Below the pieces are notes generated by a model. It worked only from the letters and a program-made list of their open reading frames with translations, ran no database searches and was not told the DNA's origin. Made by a program: the position numbers and the translations under genes. Positions 1 through 11,022 of a DNA stretch of 58,827 nt are shown here, in pieces (position 1 is the stretch's first letter; each line of letters opens with the position of its first letter). This stretch comes from Rhodothermales bacterium (GTDB taxonomy: Bacteria; Bacteroidota; Rhodothermia; Rhodothermales; VXPQ01): positions 1-58,827 of the forward strand of contig JAJDWX010000017.1 of NCBI GenBank assembly GCA_022825385.1, written 5' to 3'.

Positions 1-1415
<1,415 letters not shown>

Positions 1416-1945
1416 TGCCTGTTTGAAATCGAGAACCGATTCGATGATACGAAGAACCGGGGAGACTTGCCCGCCGGAATCCGCGCCCCCGTCCGCCCGG
1501 CAAATCCGCCCCCGCCTAAATTATTTAAGTCAAAAATTTCCAGCCTAAATAATTTAGGTTGCCCCAATTCTCCCGTCCGCATCAAACCGTTTGGAAGCCG
1601 TAAATTTTTGCCTTCCGGCACTGGCGTTTTTCGATTCCAATGCGTATCTTACGGCCTATGATTCCGTTATTGCCCATATTTCCGCCGGACGCCGCCCACA
1701 ACGCAGGCCATCGCCCGCGAAATGCCGCGTTATGGTGTCAGGTAATGACCGGAACGAACCCCCGCCCTGTTCGCCGCTTTTTATATCCGTTATTGCACAT
1801 TCTCTCGTTTCAACCCTGGCGCGTCCCGCCGCCACGCCCAAAACAGAAGATACCCGCCGTCCCAACATTCCTGATACCCCAACATCTCCGGTAAACCTCG
1901 CCTGAATCCCGGCGCGCCTCCTTCCAGCGCCCCCTGAACCCCGCC
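1416..1945. other. Divergent intergenic region between hsdM and parC
   Basis: This 530-bp stretch holds no convincing gene. Short open frames here lack recognisable motifs and overlap each other on both strands. It should carry the promoters of hsdM (minus) and parC (plus). The only clear structure is the pair of AT-rich palindromes at 1515-1558, which stand out in otherwise GC-rich sequence. Confidence 0.6.
1515..1558. promoter_or_regulatory. Paired AT-rich palindromes upstream of hsdM (putative operator)
   Basis: CCTAAATTATTTAAG (1515-1529) and CCTAAATAATTTAGG (1544-1558) are near-identical palindromes with a centre-to-centre spacing of 29 bp. They lie 100-143 bp upstream of the hsdM start. 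Two palindromic boxes roughly three helical turns apart suit a dimeric repressor or controller protein. No candidate regulator gene is next to them in the window, so the role is inferred. Confidence 0.5.
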
Positions 1946-4258
1946 ATGCCCATCGTCGAAACCATATCCCTTCAGGAAACGGCCCGGGAGCGCTATCTGA
2001 ACTATGCGCTGTCCGTCATCATGAGCCGCGCCCTGCCGGATATCCGCGACGGCCTCAAGCCCGTGCAGCGGCGCATCCTGTACGCCATGTACGCAAACCT
2101 GCGGCTTACCCCGGACGCCCGCTATCGCAAGAGCGCCGCCGTGGTGGGGGAGGTGATGGGCAAGTACCACCCGCACGGCGACGCCGCTATTTACGACGCC
2201 ATGGTGCGGATGGCCCAGGATTTCTCCCTGCGCGACCCGCTCGTGGACGGGCACGGCAATTTTGGCTCCATCGACGGGGACAATCCCGCCGCCATGCGGT
2301 ACACCGAGGTCAAGTTGCGTCCGCTGGCCGTGGAAATGCTGGAAGAAATCCGGCAGGACACCGTGGATTTCCGGCCCAATTTCGACGGCAGTTACGACGA
2401 ACCGGTCGTTCTCCCGTCCCGCATCCCCAACCTGCTTGTCAACGGGGCAGACGGCATCGCGGTGGGGATGGCCACGAAAATCCCCCCGCACAACCTGCGC
2501 GAAGTGGCGGAGGCGCTGATTCATCTGATAGACTGCCCGGAGGCGTCTATAGAAGCGCTGGCGGAGCATGTGCCGGGGCCGGACTTTCCTACCGCCGGCC
2601 GCATTCTGAATACGCCCGAAGAATTGCTGCAAATCTACCGGACCGGAGAGGGCGCGGTGGAATTGCGCGGCGACTACGCCATGGAAGGGAAGAGCCGCAT
2701 TGTGATCGCCTCCGTTCCGTATATGGTCAACAAGGCGGCGCTCGTGGAAAAAATCGCCGAGCATATCGTCAACGAGCGGGTGCCGCAACTCTCCGACGTG
2801 CGCGACGAATCGACGGAGGACGTCCGCGTCGTGCTCGAGCTGCGGCGCGGGGCAGACCCGGAAGCGGCCATTGCGTACCTTCTGCGCCATACCGACCTGC
2901 AAAAGCGCTACCATGTCGATATGACGTGCCTTGCGCCGACGGAAAATCCGCTGGTTCCCACGCCGAAGAAGGTCAATCTGGGCGAAGCGCTGCGGGCTTT
3001 TCTGGCTTTTCGCCTGCATGTGGCGACGCGCCGCCTCAATTATGCGCTCGAGCGCCTGGAGCGGCGCATCCACCTTCTGCGCGGTTTCGAGAAACTGTTC
3101 GACGCCCTCGACGAGGCGATCCGGCTCATTCGCGCGTCCGAGGACCGAAAGGACGCCGCCGCCCGCCTCATGCGCCGCTTCGACCTGGACGAAGAGCAGG
3201 CCGACGCCATCCTCGAAATCAAACTGTACCGACTGGCCCGGATGGAAATGGAGGAGATTCGCCGGGAACTGGCGGATAAACTGGCGCGGGCGGCGGACGT
3301 ACGGGCCATCCTGGCCTCCGAAGACAAGCAATGGGCGCTGGTGCGCTCGGAAATCGCAGAGACCGCCGCCGCGTTCGGCACGGACCGCAAAACGCGCATC
3401 GCCGGGCCGGACCAGGCGCTTGCGTACGACGCCGAGGATTATATCGTGGCCGAAGATTGCTACGCCATCGTTACCCGCGACGGCTGGATCAAGCGGCAGC
3501 GAACGTATGCGGACATCGACAGCGTCCGCGTCCGGGAGGGCGACAGCGTGGGGTGGATATTGCCCGTCTCCACCCGGGGTTCGGTAGGATTTTTCACCAA
3601 TTTCGGACGGTGCTATTCGCTGCGCGCGGATACGCTTCCGAACACGACCGGGTACGGGGATCCGGTCCAGAAATTCTTCGATTTTTCCGACAAGGAGCAT
3701 GTCGTCGGGGTGGTTTCGTTCGATGCGCGGGCGCTTCCGAAGCCCATCGCCCTGCCGGAGGCGGAACCGGAACTGTTTGGAAAGAACGGGCGCGGCGGAC
3801 AGGAACCCTGCTTTGTGGCCGTAACGAGCGCCGGGCAGGCCATGCGTATGCCGATAGACGGCTTTGCGGAACCCTCTACCCGCAAGGGCCGCAGTTACGC
3901 CAAACTGGAAGGCCCCGACGAGGTGGTGAGCGCCGAAGCTGCGGCGGGCGACGAAAACGCGTGCCTTGCTTCAAGAGACGGGTACGCCCTTATTTTCCCT
4001 GTTTTGCAGATTCCAATCTTCAAGAGCGCGGCGAAAGGGGTCATCGCCATGCGCCTCGCCCCGGACGACAGGGTGATGGGGTGCGCGCTTTCCAATGCGG
4101 CCCGCGCCGGACTGAAGGTTGAAACGAGCCGGGGCCGCACCGAAACGATCCGAACGACCAAGTTCGAGGTTTCCCGGCGCGGAAACCGGGGCAAGGCCAT
4201 CATCAAACGGGGGCATGTGGCCCGCGTCGTACCCGAACCCGTGGAAATTCGGCTATGA
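1946..4258 (+). CDS. parC: DNA topoisomerase IV subunit A (GyrA/ParC family)
   Basis: 770-residue DNA breakage-reunion subunit of a type IIA topoisomerase. The winged-helix core contains [13 protein letters not shown] (from about residue 72) and the active-site tyrosine Tyr119 in AAMRYTE. A coiled-coil tower follows, then a beta-pinwheel C-terminal domain from about residue 500. The canonical gyrase GyrA box QRRGGKG is not seen in the pinwheel; a loosely similar SRRGNRGK lies near the C-terminus. That absence, together with the B subunit directly downstream, favours topoisomerase IV over gyrase. The residue equivalent to quinolone-contacting Ser83 of E. coli GyrA is Ala80, while the Asp87 equivalent is kept (Asp84). 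Its stop overlaps the parE start by 4 bp. Confidence 0.9.
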   Translation: MPIVETISLQETARERYLNYALSVIMSRALPDIRDGLKPVQRRILYAMYANLRLTPDARYRKSAAVVGEVMGKYHPHGDAAIYDAMVRMAQDFSLRDPLVDGHGNFGSIDGDNPAAMRYTEVKLRPLAVEMLEEIRQDTVDFRPNFDGSYDEPVVLPSRIPNLLVNGADGIAVGMATKIPPHNLREVAEALIHLIDCPEASIEALAEHVPGPDFPTAGRILNTPEELLQIYRTGEGAVELRGDYAMEGKSRIVIASVPYMVNKAALVEKIAEHIVNERVPQLSDVRDESTEDVRVVLELRRGADPEAAIAYLLRHTDLQKRYHVDMTCLAPTENPLVPTPKKVNLGEALRAFLAFRLHVATRRLNYALERLERRIHLLRGFEKLFDALDEAIRLIRASEDRKDAAARLMRRFDLDEEQADAILEIKLYRLARMEMEEIRRELADKLARAADVRAILASEDKQWALVRSEIAETAAAFGTDRKTRIAGPDQALAYDAEDYIVAEDCYAIVTRDGWIKRQRTYADIDSVRVREGDSVGWILPVSTRGSVGFFTNFGRCYSLRADTLPNTTGYGDPVQKFFDFSDKEHVVGVVSFDARALPKPIALPEAEPELFGKNGRGGQEPCFVAVTSAGQAMRMPIDGFAEPSTRKGRSYAKLEGPDEVVSAEAAAGDENACLASRDGYALIFPVLQIPIFKSAAKGVIAMRLAPDDRVMGCALSNAARAGLKVETSRGRTETIRTTKFEVSRRGNRGKAIIKRGHVARVVPEPVEIRL

Positions 4259-6195
4259 GCAGCGCGCAAACCTATACGGGCGCCGACATTCAGGTGCTGG
4301 AAGGGCTGGATCCGGTGCGCAAGCGGCCGGGGATGTACGTGGGCGGCACAGGCAAGGCGGGCCTGCATCATCTGCTTTGGGAAATCGTGGACAACGCGGT
4401 GGACGAAGCCACCAACGGCTATGCGTCCCACATAGAGGTGACGCTCCACGAGGACGGCCGCAGCGTCACGGTGTCGGACAACGGACGGGGCATTCCGGTG
4501 GACGTCCACCCCGGCAAAAATATTTCCGCCCTTGAACTCATCATGACGACGCTGCATGCGGGCGGCAAATTCGACCAGACGAATTACATCGCTTCCGGCG
4601 GACTGCACGGGGTGGGCGCCTCGGTGGTGAACGCCTTGTCCGAAGAGATGACCGTCACGGTCCGTCGCGACGGGGCCGTCTGGGAGCAGCGCTATGCGCG
4701 GGGCGCGCCGCTTGCCGCCGTCCGCAAGGTCAGGGAAAACGGCAGGGGAACCGGCACGGCGATCCATTTTCGGCCCGACCCGGAGATATTCGAATCCGTG
4801 GCGTTCGATCCCGAAGCCATCGGCCAGAACCTGGAAATAAAAACCTATCTGAACGCCGCCCTGTGCATCGTATTTCGCAACGAAATGGACGGGGGCCGCC
4901 GCGAATATCGCCACGAAGGCGGCATTGCGGAGTTTCTGGCCCGACGGGTGAAGGCGCTGGGGGGGCGGCCCGTGCACGAGGAGCCGTTTCTGGCGCTTCA
5001 GGAAGGCATGACGGACGGCGCCCGCGTGGAAGTGGCGCTGCAATGGACCGAAGCGCCCCGCGAACAGGTCGTTTCTTTCGTCAACGGCATTCCCACGAAG
5101 GAAGGGGGCAGCCACGAACAGGGATTTCGCGACGCGGTTCGCAGCGCCGTGCGGGCCTACATGGAAACGCACGACTTGCTGCCGAAGAACCTCGACATTG
5201 CGGCGGACGATATTCGGGAGGGCCTGGTCGCCATCCTGAACCTGTTCATGGTCGAACCGCAATTTCAGGGGCAGACCAAGGAAAAACTGAACAATCCGGG
5301 CGCCCGCTCGATCGTCGCCGGGGCCATGCGCCTGGAACTGGAGCGGTTTCTGAACGCGCATCCTACGACGGGGGAGGCGATCGCCGCGCGCGTCATACAG
5401 TCCGCGAAAGCCCGTCGCGCTTCCCGCGCCGCCGCCCGCGACGTCCGCCGCAAGAACGGCCTCAGCCACCGATTAAACCTCCCTGGCAAATTGGCGGATT
5501 GCTCGTCCACGGACCCGACGAAAAGCGAACTGTTCATCGTGGAGGGGGATTCCGCCGGGGGATCGGCCAAGCAGGGCAGGGACCGAACGTTCCAGGCCGT
5601 GCTGCCCTTGCGCGGCAAAGTGCTCAACGCCGAGCAGCACGCGGCCAGCAAGGTGCGCGAAAACAAGGAACTCTCGAACGTGGCGCAGGCGCTGGGGTGC
5701 GGCATGGGGGACGATCTGGACCTTGCGCGGCTTCGATATCACAAGGTCGTCCTGCTCATGGACGCGGATTCCGACGGGCACCATATCGCCACGCTGCTCC
5801 TCACCTTCTTCTATCGGTACATGCGCCCGCTCATTACGGAAGGCTTTGCGTACATTGCGCAGCCGCCGCTGTACCGGCTGGACGCGGGGCGGGAAACCTG
5901 GTGGGCGCTTGACGAGGCGGAGAAGGACCGCATCCTGCGCAAGATCGAGCGGCAGAAAAAGGGTCGCCGGGACATTCTGGTGCAGCGCTTCAAAGGGCTT
6001 GGGGAAATGATGCCCGCCACGCTGCGGGAAACAACCCTCGACCCCGAAAAACGCATGTTGCTGCAAGTGCGCATCGACGAGGCGGAGCGCCTCGACACCG
6101 AGCGCACCATTTCGGACCTGATGGGGAAAGACGCTTCGGCGCGGTTCCGTTTTATCATGAACCATGCCGCAGACGCGGACGCGCTGGATTTGTAG
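4255..6195 (+). CDS. parE: DNA topoisomerase IV subunit B (GyrB/ParE family)
   Basis: 646-residue ATPase subunit that pairs with the preceding A subunit for ATP-driven strand passage. Visible motifs are the GHKL signatures VDNAVDEA and DNGRGIPVD, the ATP-lid [15 protein letters not shown], and the TOPRIM elements [15 protein letters not shown] and [14 protein letters not shown]. The length is normal for ParE or for GyrB without insertions. The ATG overlaps the parC stop (ATGA), implying translational coupling. A gyrase B assignment is possible but less likely because of the partner's missing GyrA box. Confidence 0.9.
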   Translation: MSSAQTYTGADIQVLEGLDPVRKRPGMYVGGTGKAGLHHLLWEIVDNAVDEATNGYASHIEVTLHEDGRSVTVSDNGRGIPVDVHPGKNISALELIMTTLHAGGKFDQTNYIASGGLHGVGASVVNALSEEMTVTVRRDGAVWEQRYARGAPLAAVRKVRENGRGTGTAIHFRPDPEIFESVAFDPEAIGQNLEIKTYLNAALCIVFRNEMDGGRREYRHEGGIAEFLARRVKALGGRPVHEEPFLALQEGMTDGARVEVALQWTEAPREQVVSFVNGIPTKEGGSHEQGFRDAVRSAVRAYMETHDLLPKNLDIAADDIREGLVAILNLFMVEPQFQGQTKEKLNNPGARSIVAGAMRLELERFLNAHPTTGEAIAARVIQSAKARRASRAAARDVRRKNGLSHRLNLPGKLADCSSTDPTKSELFIVEGDSAGGSAKQGRDRTFQAVLPLRGKVLNAEQHAASKVRENKELSNVAQALGCGMGDDLDLARLRYHKVVLLMDADSDGHHIATLLLTFFYRYMRPLITEGFAYIAQPPLYRLDAGRETWWALDEAEKDRILRKIERQKKGRRDILVQRFKGLGEMMPATLRETTLDPEKRMLLQVRIDEAERLDTERTISDLMGKDASARFRFIMNHAADADALDL

Positions 6196-6215
6196 CCGTG
6201 CCGGGCAGCGAAACG

Positions 6216-7079
6216 CTACGCCGTCTCCTGCACGACATGGTTCTCCAGGACGCCGATGGGGTCGATGGCGATCCGGATGCGATCCCCCGGCGCAAGCGTA
6301 AAATCGTCGGGCGGCACGACGCCAGCGCCGGTCAAGAGGAAACAGCCGTCCGGGAAGGACTGATCGATAAAAAGCCAGGACACCAGTTCCTCGACGGAGC
6401 GGCGCAGCTTGGCAAGCGTCGTGCTTCCTTCGAAGGCCGCGTCGCCGCCGCGCTCCACCCGAAGCCGGATCGTTGTGTCCGGGGGCAGCGGCTCCCCGGA
6501 AACAAGCAGGCACGGCCCCAGCGCGCAACACTGGTCGTACACCTTCGCCTGCGGCAAATACAGGGGATTCTCCCCCTCGATGTCGCGCGCGCTCAGGTCG
6601 TTTCCTATGGCGTAGCCGACCGCCTGGCCCGCCGCGTTGACGGCGACGGCCAGTTCCGGCTCCGGTACGCTCCAGGCCGCATCCCGCCGAATGCGTACGG
6701 CCTCGCCTGGTCCGGCGACCCGGCGCGGCGTCGCCTTGAAGAACAGTTCGGGGCGCGCCGCCGCGTACACCCGGTCGTAGACGTCGGCGGCCTGTTCGGA
6801 TTCCGCCATGCGGGCGGTTCGGCTGCGCCAGTAGGTTACGCCGGCGGCCCATACTTCCTGTCGTCCGAGCGGAGCAAGCAATTCTTCCGGGCGGGGCGGA
6901 GGGGTTTCCGTCGCGCGGCGGGCGCTTTTCGCCAGGCGCTCGCGGAGCGAGGCGTCGTTGAAGAGGTCGTCCCAGCAGGCGTCCCGAAGGGCAAAAAAGC
7001 GGCCGTTCACCTCCGCCCGCGGCCCGTCCGCACATTTATAAAGGCGCATAACGTCTTGCGGGACAATGAATTTAGTCAT
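6216..7079 (-). CDS. Fumarylacetoacetate (FAA) hydrolase family protein
   Basis: 287-residue protein of the FAA hydrolase/2-hydroxyhepta-diene-dioate isomerase superfamily, which uses a divalent metal to cleave or hydrate 2-oxo acids. The C-terminal two thirds carry VPEPELAVAVN, the metal-ligand and substrate region AIGNDLSARDIEGENP, and the family end motif LTGAGVVPPDDFTLAPGDRI. The start is set at ATG 7079 (MTKFIV); ATG 7049 is an in-frame alternative. It converges with parE, leaving a 20-bp gap, and is divergent from the TIM-barrel lipoprotein gene. Its position beside a sugar/sulfate degradation cluster suggests a role in sugar-acid breakdown, for example of a 2-keto-3-deoxy sugar acid; that is inference. 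Confidence 0.85.
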   Translation of the reverse strand: MTKFIVPQDVMRLYKCADGPRAEVNGRFFALRDACWDDLFNDASLRERLAKSARRATETPPPRPEELLAPLGRQEVWAAGVTYWRSRTARMAESEQAADVYDRVYAAARPELFFKATPRRVAGPGEAVRIRRDAAWSVPEPELAVAVNAAGQAVGYAIGNDLSARDIEGENPLYLPQAKVYDQCCALGPCLLVSGEPLPPDTTIRLRVERGGDAAFEGSTTLAKLRRSVEELVSWLFIDQSFPDGCFLLTGAGVVPPDDFTLAPGDRIRIAIDPIGVLENHVVQETA

Positions 7080-7195
7080 TATCTTAAAGTTGATTTCCTG
7101 AAGATGCGGAGGGCGCGGCGCCGGGCGTTCCCCCGCGCGGGGATCGCAAAACGCCCCCGGGCCGCCGCGGCGTCTTCCCGTAATATTAGCCATTT

Positions 7196-7203
7196 TACGT
7201 TTG
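7196..7203 (+). promoter_or_regulatory. Possible Bacteroidota-type -7 box
   Basis: TACGTTTG matches the TAnnTTTG -7 consensus known for Bacteroidota primary sigma factors. It lies in an AT-rich pocket of the 261-bp divergent region, 138 bp before the isomerase start at 7341. No clear -33 TTTG partner is seen at the expected spacing. Confidence 0.3.
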
Positions 7204-7340
7204 TTATTATACATTATATGCCCGGCGCCCGGCTTGCGGCGCGTCCTTGCTTCGGAGAAACACGGGCAAACGCGGGGATTCGCCGTTTCCCCGAAACGTT
7301 CCGCCAGGTCTTTCCCTTCCAAACATTCCCCTGCATCCTC

Positions 7341-8330
7341 ATGATTGATCGTCGCGCTTTCGTCAACCTGCTGGGCGCCGGCGCCGCCGGGCTTTATGTC
7401 GCCGGATGCGCCTCCGCTTCGGACGAAACCTCCGAAGAAGCCCCTGTCCCGACGTCCCTCGTCGAGCGCGTGGGCCTGGGCCTGTTTTCCATTCCGCATC
7501 TTCTCGAAGAGGATTTCGAGGGGACGATGCGCCTTTTGGCCGACATAGGCTACAAGGAGATAGAAATCTACGGGCCGTACCCGTTCAGCGTACCCGCCGC
7601 GCAGGAAATGTGGGCGGCCCTCACGCCGCAACTGGGATTCAGCGCGAGCGGCTATTACGGCATGGAGCCGGAGGGCCTGCGGAGCCTGCTGGACGACGCG
7701 GGCCTTTCCGTGCCGTCCCTGCATATCGATCTGGGTACGCTGCGCGAGCGGATCGACGAAACCGCCGAAGCCGTCCAAATGCTTGGCGCCCGCTATGCAG
7801 GCATTGCGGCGATCCCCGAACAAGAGCGCGCCGCGCTCGACGATTATCGCCGCCTTGCGGACGAATTCAACGAGATCGGGCGGCGGGCCGTCGAACGCGG
7901 GTTCCGGTTCCTGTACCATAACCACGGCTACGGCTTGCAGGAAGTGGACGGCGCGATCCCGATGCATATCCTGCTGGAGCGCCTCGATCCGTCCGTCGTG
8001 GCGCTTGAAATGGATATTTACTGGACCGTGGCCGGCGGAGCCGACCCTGTCGAGTACTTGCAAAACTGGCCTGGCCATTACCGCCTCATGCACCTCAAGG
8101 ATATGACCGAACTGGTGCGCTTCGAGGGCAATGGGGACAATCCGCAGGAATGGATGGAACTCTTTCCGTTCATGGCTTCGCCGGGCGCGGGCGTACTGGA
8201 TATTGCGGCCATCGTCGCCGAGGCGAAAACCGCAGGCGTCGAGCATTTTTACGTCGAACGCGACCTGGCTCCCGACCCCGCGAACATGCTCCAGGCCAGT
8301 TTCGATTTCCTGAACGCCCTCCAGGGCTAA
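7341..8330 (+). CDS. Exported sugar phosphate isomerase/epimerase (xylose-isomerase-like TIM barrel)
   Basis: 329 residues. The N-terminus combines a twin-arginine-like DRRAFVNLLG with a lipobox ending in Cys (LYVAGC), suggesting a Tat-exported lipoprotein. The rest is an AP-endonuclease-2-type TIM barrel: IGYKEIEIYGPYPF, the FLYHNHGYG segment, ALEMDIYWTVAGGADPVEYL and LMHLKDM, with His, Glu and Asp positioned as metal ligands of sugar isomerases and epimerases. The start at 7341 is chosen because the signal begins there; upstream in-frame codons are shadow of the opposite gene. It heads a same-strand series with esterase, sulfatase, SMP-30-like and NIPSNAP genes. Confidence 0.87.
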   Translation: MIDRRAFVNLLGAGAAGLYVAGCASASDETSEEAPVPTSLVERVGLGLFSIPHLLEEDFEGTMRLLADIGYKEIEIYGPYPFSVPAAQEMWAALTPQLGFSASGYYGMEPEGLRSLLDDAGLSVPSLHIDLGTLRERIDETAEAVQMLGARYAGIAAIPEQERAALDDYRRLADEFNEIGRRAVERGFRFLYHNHGYGLQEVDGAIPMHILLERLDPSVVALEMDIYWTVAGGADPVEYLQNWPGHYRLMHLKDMTELVRFEGNGDNPQEWMELFPFMASPGAGVLDIAAIVAEAKTAGVEHFYVERDLAPDPANMLQASFDFLNALQG

Positions 8331-8343
8331 ATCCTTTTTCGCC

Positions 8344-9273
8344 ATGTCCTTTTCTCCAAGACGTCTCGTATCCTTCCCAACGTTCATGCGGCCTGGCGGC
8401 CTGGCCGCGTTATGGTGCGTCGCCGCGCTCTGGGCGTTCGCCTGCTTTCGGCCTGCTTCCGCCCAGGGCGTCGAGCGGGGGGCCGTGTACGACAACCTCT
8501 CCATGCACAGCGACATTCTGGGCGGCGAGCGGAAGTACGCCGTCTACCTGCCTCCGGATTACCATATTTCCGAGCGAAGCTACCCCGTGCTGTACCTGCT
8601 GCACGGCGCCGGAGACGACCAGACCGGATGGATCCAGTACGGAGAGGTGCGGCATATCGCCGACCGGGCCATTTCGAGCGGCAAGGCCACGGCCATGATC
8701 GTGGTGATGCCGGACGCCTTTACGGGCCGCCTCGGGTATTTCAACGCCGCCGGGGCGGACTGGCGCTACGAAGATTTTTTCTTCGAGGAACTGATGCCGC
8801 ACGTGGAATCCACGTACCGGATCCGGCGGGAGAAGCAATACCGCGCCGTGGCGGGCCTGTCGATGGGCGGCGGGGGCAGTTTCATGTACGCGCTGCACAG
8901 GCCCCACCTGTTCGCCTCGTCCGCGCCCCTCAGCGCCTATGTGGGGCCGTCCTCCATGGAAGATTTCAACCGGTGGCGGTCCCCCGAGGACCCCGAACTA
9001 TCCGAAGAAGAAATCATGGACTGGATCGGGAGGCACAACGCCGTCGAACTGATCAAGAGCCTGCCTGCGGATAGCGTCAAGGCCGTGCGCTGGTATATCG
9101 ACTGCGGGGACGACGATTTTCTCTACGAAGGGAATTCCCTGGCGCATATCGAGATGCGCCGCCGCGAGATTCCGCACGAATTCCGGATTCGGAACGGAGG
9201 CCACTCGTGGAGCTACTGGCGCGATTCGCTGCCGGAGGTGCTGGCGTTCGTATCCGAAACCTTTCGACGGTAG
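8344..9273 (+). CDS. Secreted esterase, CE1/esterase D-like alpha/beta hydrolase
   Basis: 309 residues starting with a signal peptide (hydrophobic stretch to about residue 40, ending PASAQ). The fold shows YLPPDYHISERSYPVLYLLHGAGDD (oxyanion strand), a nucleophile elbow GLSMGGGGS with Ser173, a late Asp in DCGDDDF and the catalytic His in NGGHSW. This matches feruloyl or acetyl-xylan esterase-like enzymes that deacylate polysaccharides. It begins 13 bp after the isomerase gene, so the two are probably co-transcribed. An internal ATG at 8386 would give a shorter signal peptide. The substrate cannot be read from the sequence. Confidence 0.87.
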   Translation: MSFSPRRLVSFPTFMRPGGLAALWCVAALWAFACFRPASAQGVERGAVYDNLSMHSDILGGERKYAVYLPPDYHISERSYPVLYLLHGAGDDQTGWIQYGEVRHIADRAISSGKATAMIVVMPDAFTGRLGYFNAAGADWRYEDFFFEELMPHVESTYRIRREKQYRAVAGLSMGGGGSFMYALHRPHLFASSAPLSAYVGPSSMEDFNRWRSPEDPELSEEEIMDWIGRHNAVELIKSLPADSVKAVRWYIDCGDDDFLYEGNSLAHIEMRRREIPHEFRIRNGGHSWSYWRDSLPEVLAFVSETFRR

Positions 9274-9320
9274 CGCATTGTCCCGCCGCCAGGCCACATA
9301 GCCAATCCATAGCCAAAAAC

Positions 9321-10889
9321 ATGTTTACGCTACGCCCGAAAATTCTTTGCGCCGCACCAGGTTGCGTTTTCGTTTCCTGTATTCTGTTCGCCGCCGCCGC
9401 TTTCGCCGCCGCGACGGAAACGCGGGGAGACGCCGACCCCGGCGAACCCGCTTTCGTCCAGCCGGATCGTCCGAATATTCTCTGGATCGTGGGCGAAAAT
9501 CTGGCGCTCGACCTTGGAATCTACGGGATGGAGCAGGTGGCCACCCCGAACCTGGACGGGCTGGCGCAGGGCGGGCTGCGCTTTACGAACGTATACGCCA
9601 CGTCGCCGGTGTGTGCCCCCAGCCGCTCCGCTTTCATGACCGGGATGTACCAGACCACGACCGACATGCACCACATGCGCTCCCACCGGGACGACGACTA
9701 TCGCCTGCCGGAAGGCGTTCGTCCGCTCACCCATCGGCTTTCGGACGCGGGGTACTACACGGCCAACGTTACGCACATCGGGGACCGCGAAGTGGGCACG
9801 GGCAAACTGGACCTGAATTTCGTGAACGAAGGCCCGCTGTACGACACCTCCGACTGGTCCGACCTGCAAGCGAACCAGCCGTTCTTCGCCATGATCAACA
9901 CGCCCGAGGCGGAGTACGACATTTATGATCGAAAATCCGCGGAAAAGGAACGCGTGCCGTGGGTCGGGGAGGATTGGCACCCGCAGATCGCCACGCCGGA
10001 GAACGCGAATCCGCCGCCCTATTATCCGGATCATCCGGTGGCGCGCGAGGAATGGGCCCGCTACCTGAATTCTATTTCGGGAATGGACGTGCGGGTGGGG
10101 TGGATTCTGGAAGCGTTGCAGGAAGAAGGGATGGCGGAGAATACCATCGTCGTGTTTTTCGGAGACAACGGACGGCTCACGGCGCGGGGCATCCATTGGG
10201 TGTGGGACGTGGGCATCCACGTGCCCATGATTATCCGGTGGCCGGATGCGTTTCCCGCGCCGCCCCAATACGCTCGGGGCGGCGTGCACGACGGCGTGGT
10301 GAGCCTGCTCGACCTGACCGCCACGACGCTCTGGATGGCGGGCGTCGAACGGCCTTTCGGCATGCAAAGCCTGAATTTTTTCGGAGACCGGCCCGATCCG
10401 GCGCGTACGTACGCGTTCAGCGCCCGCGACCGCATCGACGAAACGGTGGCCCGCCTCCGATCCGTCCGCGGCGCCCGCTACCACTATATCCGGAATTACT
10501 ATCCCCGCGAAGGATTCCTGACGCTGAACCGGTACAAGGAGAAGTGTTTTCTTGTGAAACCGCTGATGCGGCAGCTCCATGCCGAGGGACTGCTTACCGG
10601 CGCCCCGGCCCGGCTGATGGAGCCGGTTCCGTACGAGGAATTGTACGATACGAAGGAGGATCCGCACGAACTGGAAAACCTTGCGGACTCCGACAACCCG
10701 GAGCACCGGGCGGCGCTCATTGCAATGCGGGCCGCGCTGGACGGCTGGATCGCCGACACGGGGGATCGGGGCATCTATCCCGAACCGGAGTATGTCGTGG
10801 AGCCGTTCGTGCAGGAAATGCACGACTGGTTCGGTACGCCGGACTGGCATCCCGCGCCGGAGCCCGACGTTCGATTCATAGTAGAATAA
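9321..10889 (+). CDS. Secreted sulfatase (formylglycine-dependent arylsulfatase family)
   Basis: 522 residues with a signal peptide (MFTLRPKILCAAPGCVF... to about residue 30). The sulfatase signature C-x-P-S-R is at Cys98 (VCAPSRSAFMTG), the cysteine that becomes formylglycine. RPNILWIVGEN supplies part of the metal site; where most sulfatases have two adjacent Asp residues, this strand has GEN, as in the N-sulfoglucosamine sulfohydrolase-like branch. FFGDNG is the second metal-site strand. The start is taken at 9321, where the signal begins; the frame stays open upstream into the esterase end. A formylglycine-generating enzyme is not in the window. The natural substrate is probably a sulfated glycan, inferred from context. 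Confidence 0.9.
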   Translation: MFTLRPKILCAAPGCVFVSCILFAAAAFAAATETRGDADPGEPAFVQPDRPNILWIVGENLALDLGIYGMEQVATPNLDGLAQGGLRFTNVYATSPVCAPSRSAFMTGMYQTTTDMHHMRSHRDDDYRLPEGVRPLTHRLSDAGYYTANVTHIGDREVGTGKLDLNFVNEGPLYDTSDWSDLQANQPFFAMINTPEAEYDIYDRKSAEKERVPWVGEDWHPQIATPENANPPPYYPDHPVAREEWARYLNSISGMDVRVGWILEALQEEGMAENTIVVFFGDNGRLTARGIHWVWDVGIHVPMIIRWPDAFPAPPQYARGGVHDGVVSLLDLTATTLWMAGVERPFGMQSLNFFGDRPDPARTYAFSARDRIDETVARLRSVRGARYHYIRNYYPREGFLTLNRYKEKCFLVKPLMRQLHAEGLLTGAPARLMEPVPYEELYDTKEDPHELENLADSDNPEHRAALIAMRAALDGWIADTGDRGIYPEPEYVVEPFVQEMHDWFGTPDWHPAPEPDVRFIVE

Positions 10890-11022
10890 AGGATACGCTG
10901 ATCCAAACCGCCTTATGAACCGGGGCGCGCCGTCTGCGCGGTTGCCGCGTCCGCCCCTTTTCGTATTTTGCAACCGTCGTTTTTTCCTTTGAACCAACCC
11001 GTCGCTTTGCGACCTGAAAACC

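Noticed and set aside
1591-1905. Short frames upstream of parC
   Set aside because: They overlap each other on both strands, have no ribosome-binding site or motif, and occupy the expected divergent promoter region.
4255-6195. Gyrase (gyrA-gyrB) instead of topoisomerase IV
   Set aside because: The A subunit lacks the QRRGGKG GyrA box and the genes overlap as a parC-parE unit; gyrase remains a minor alternative.
6198-7340. Upstream extension of the isomerase frame to 6198
   Set aside because: This part is antisense to the FAA-hydrolase gene; the Tat/lipoprotein signal sets the start at 7341.
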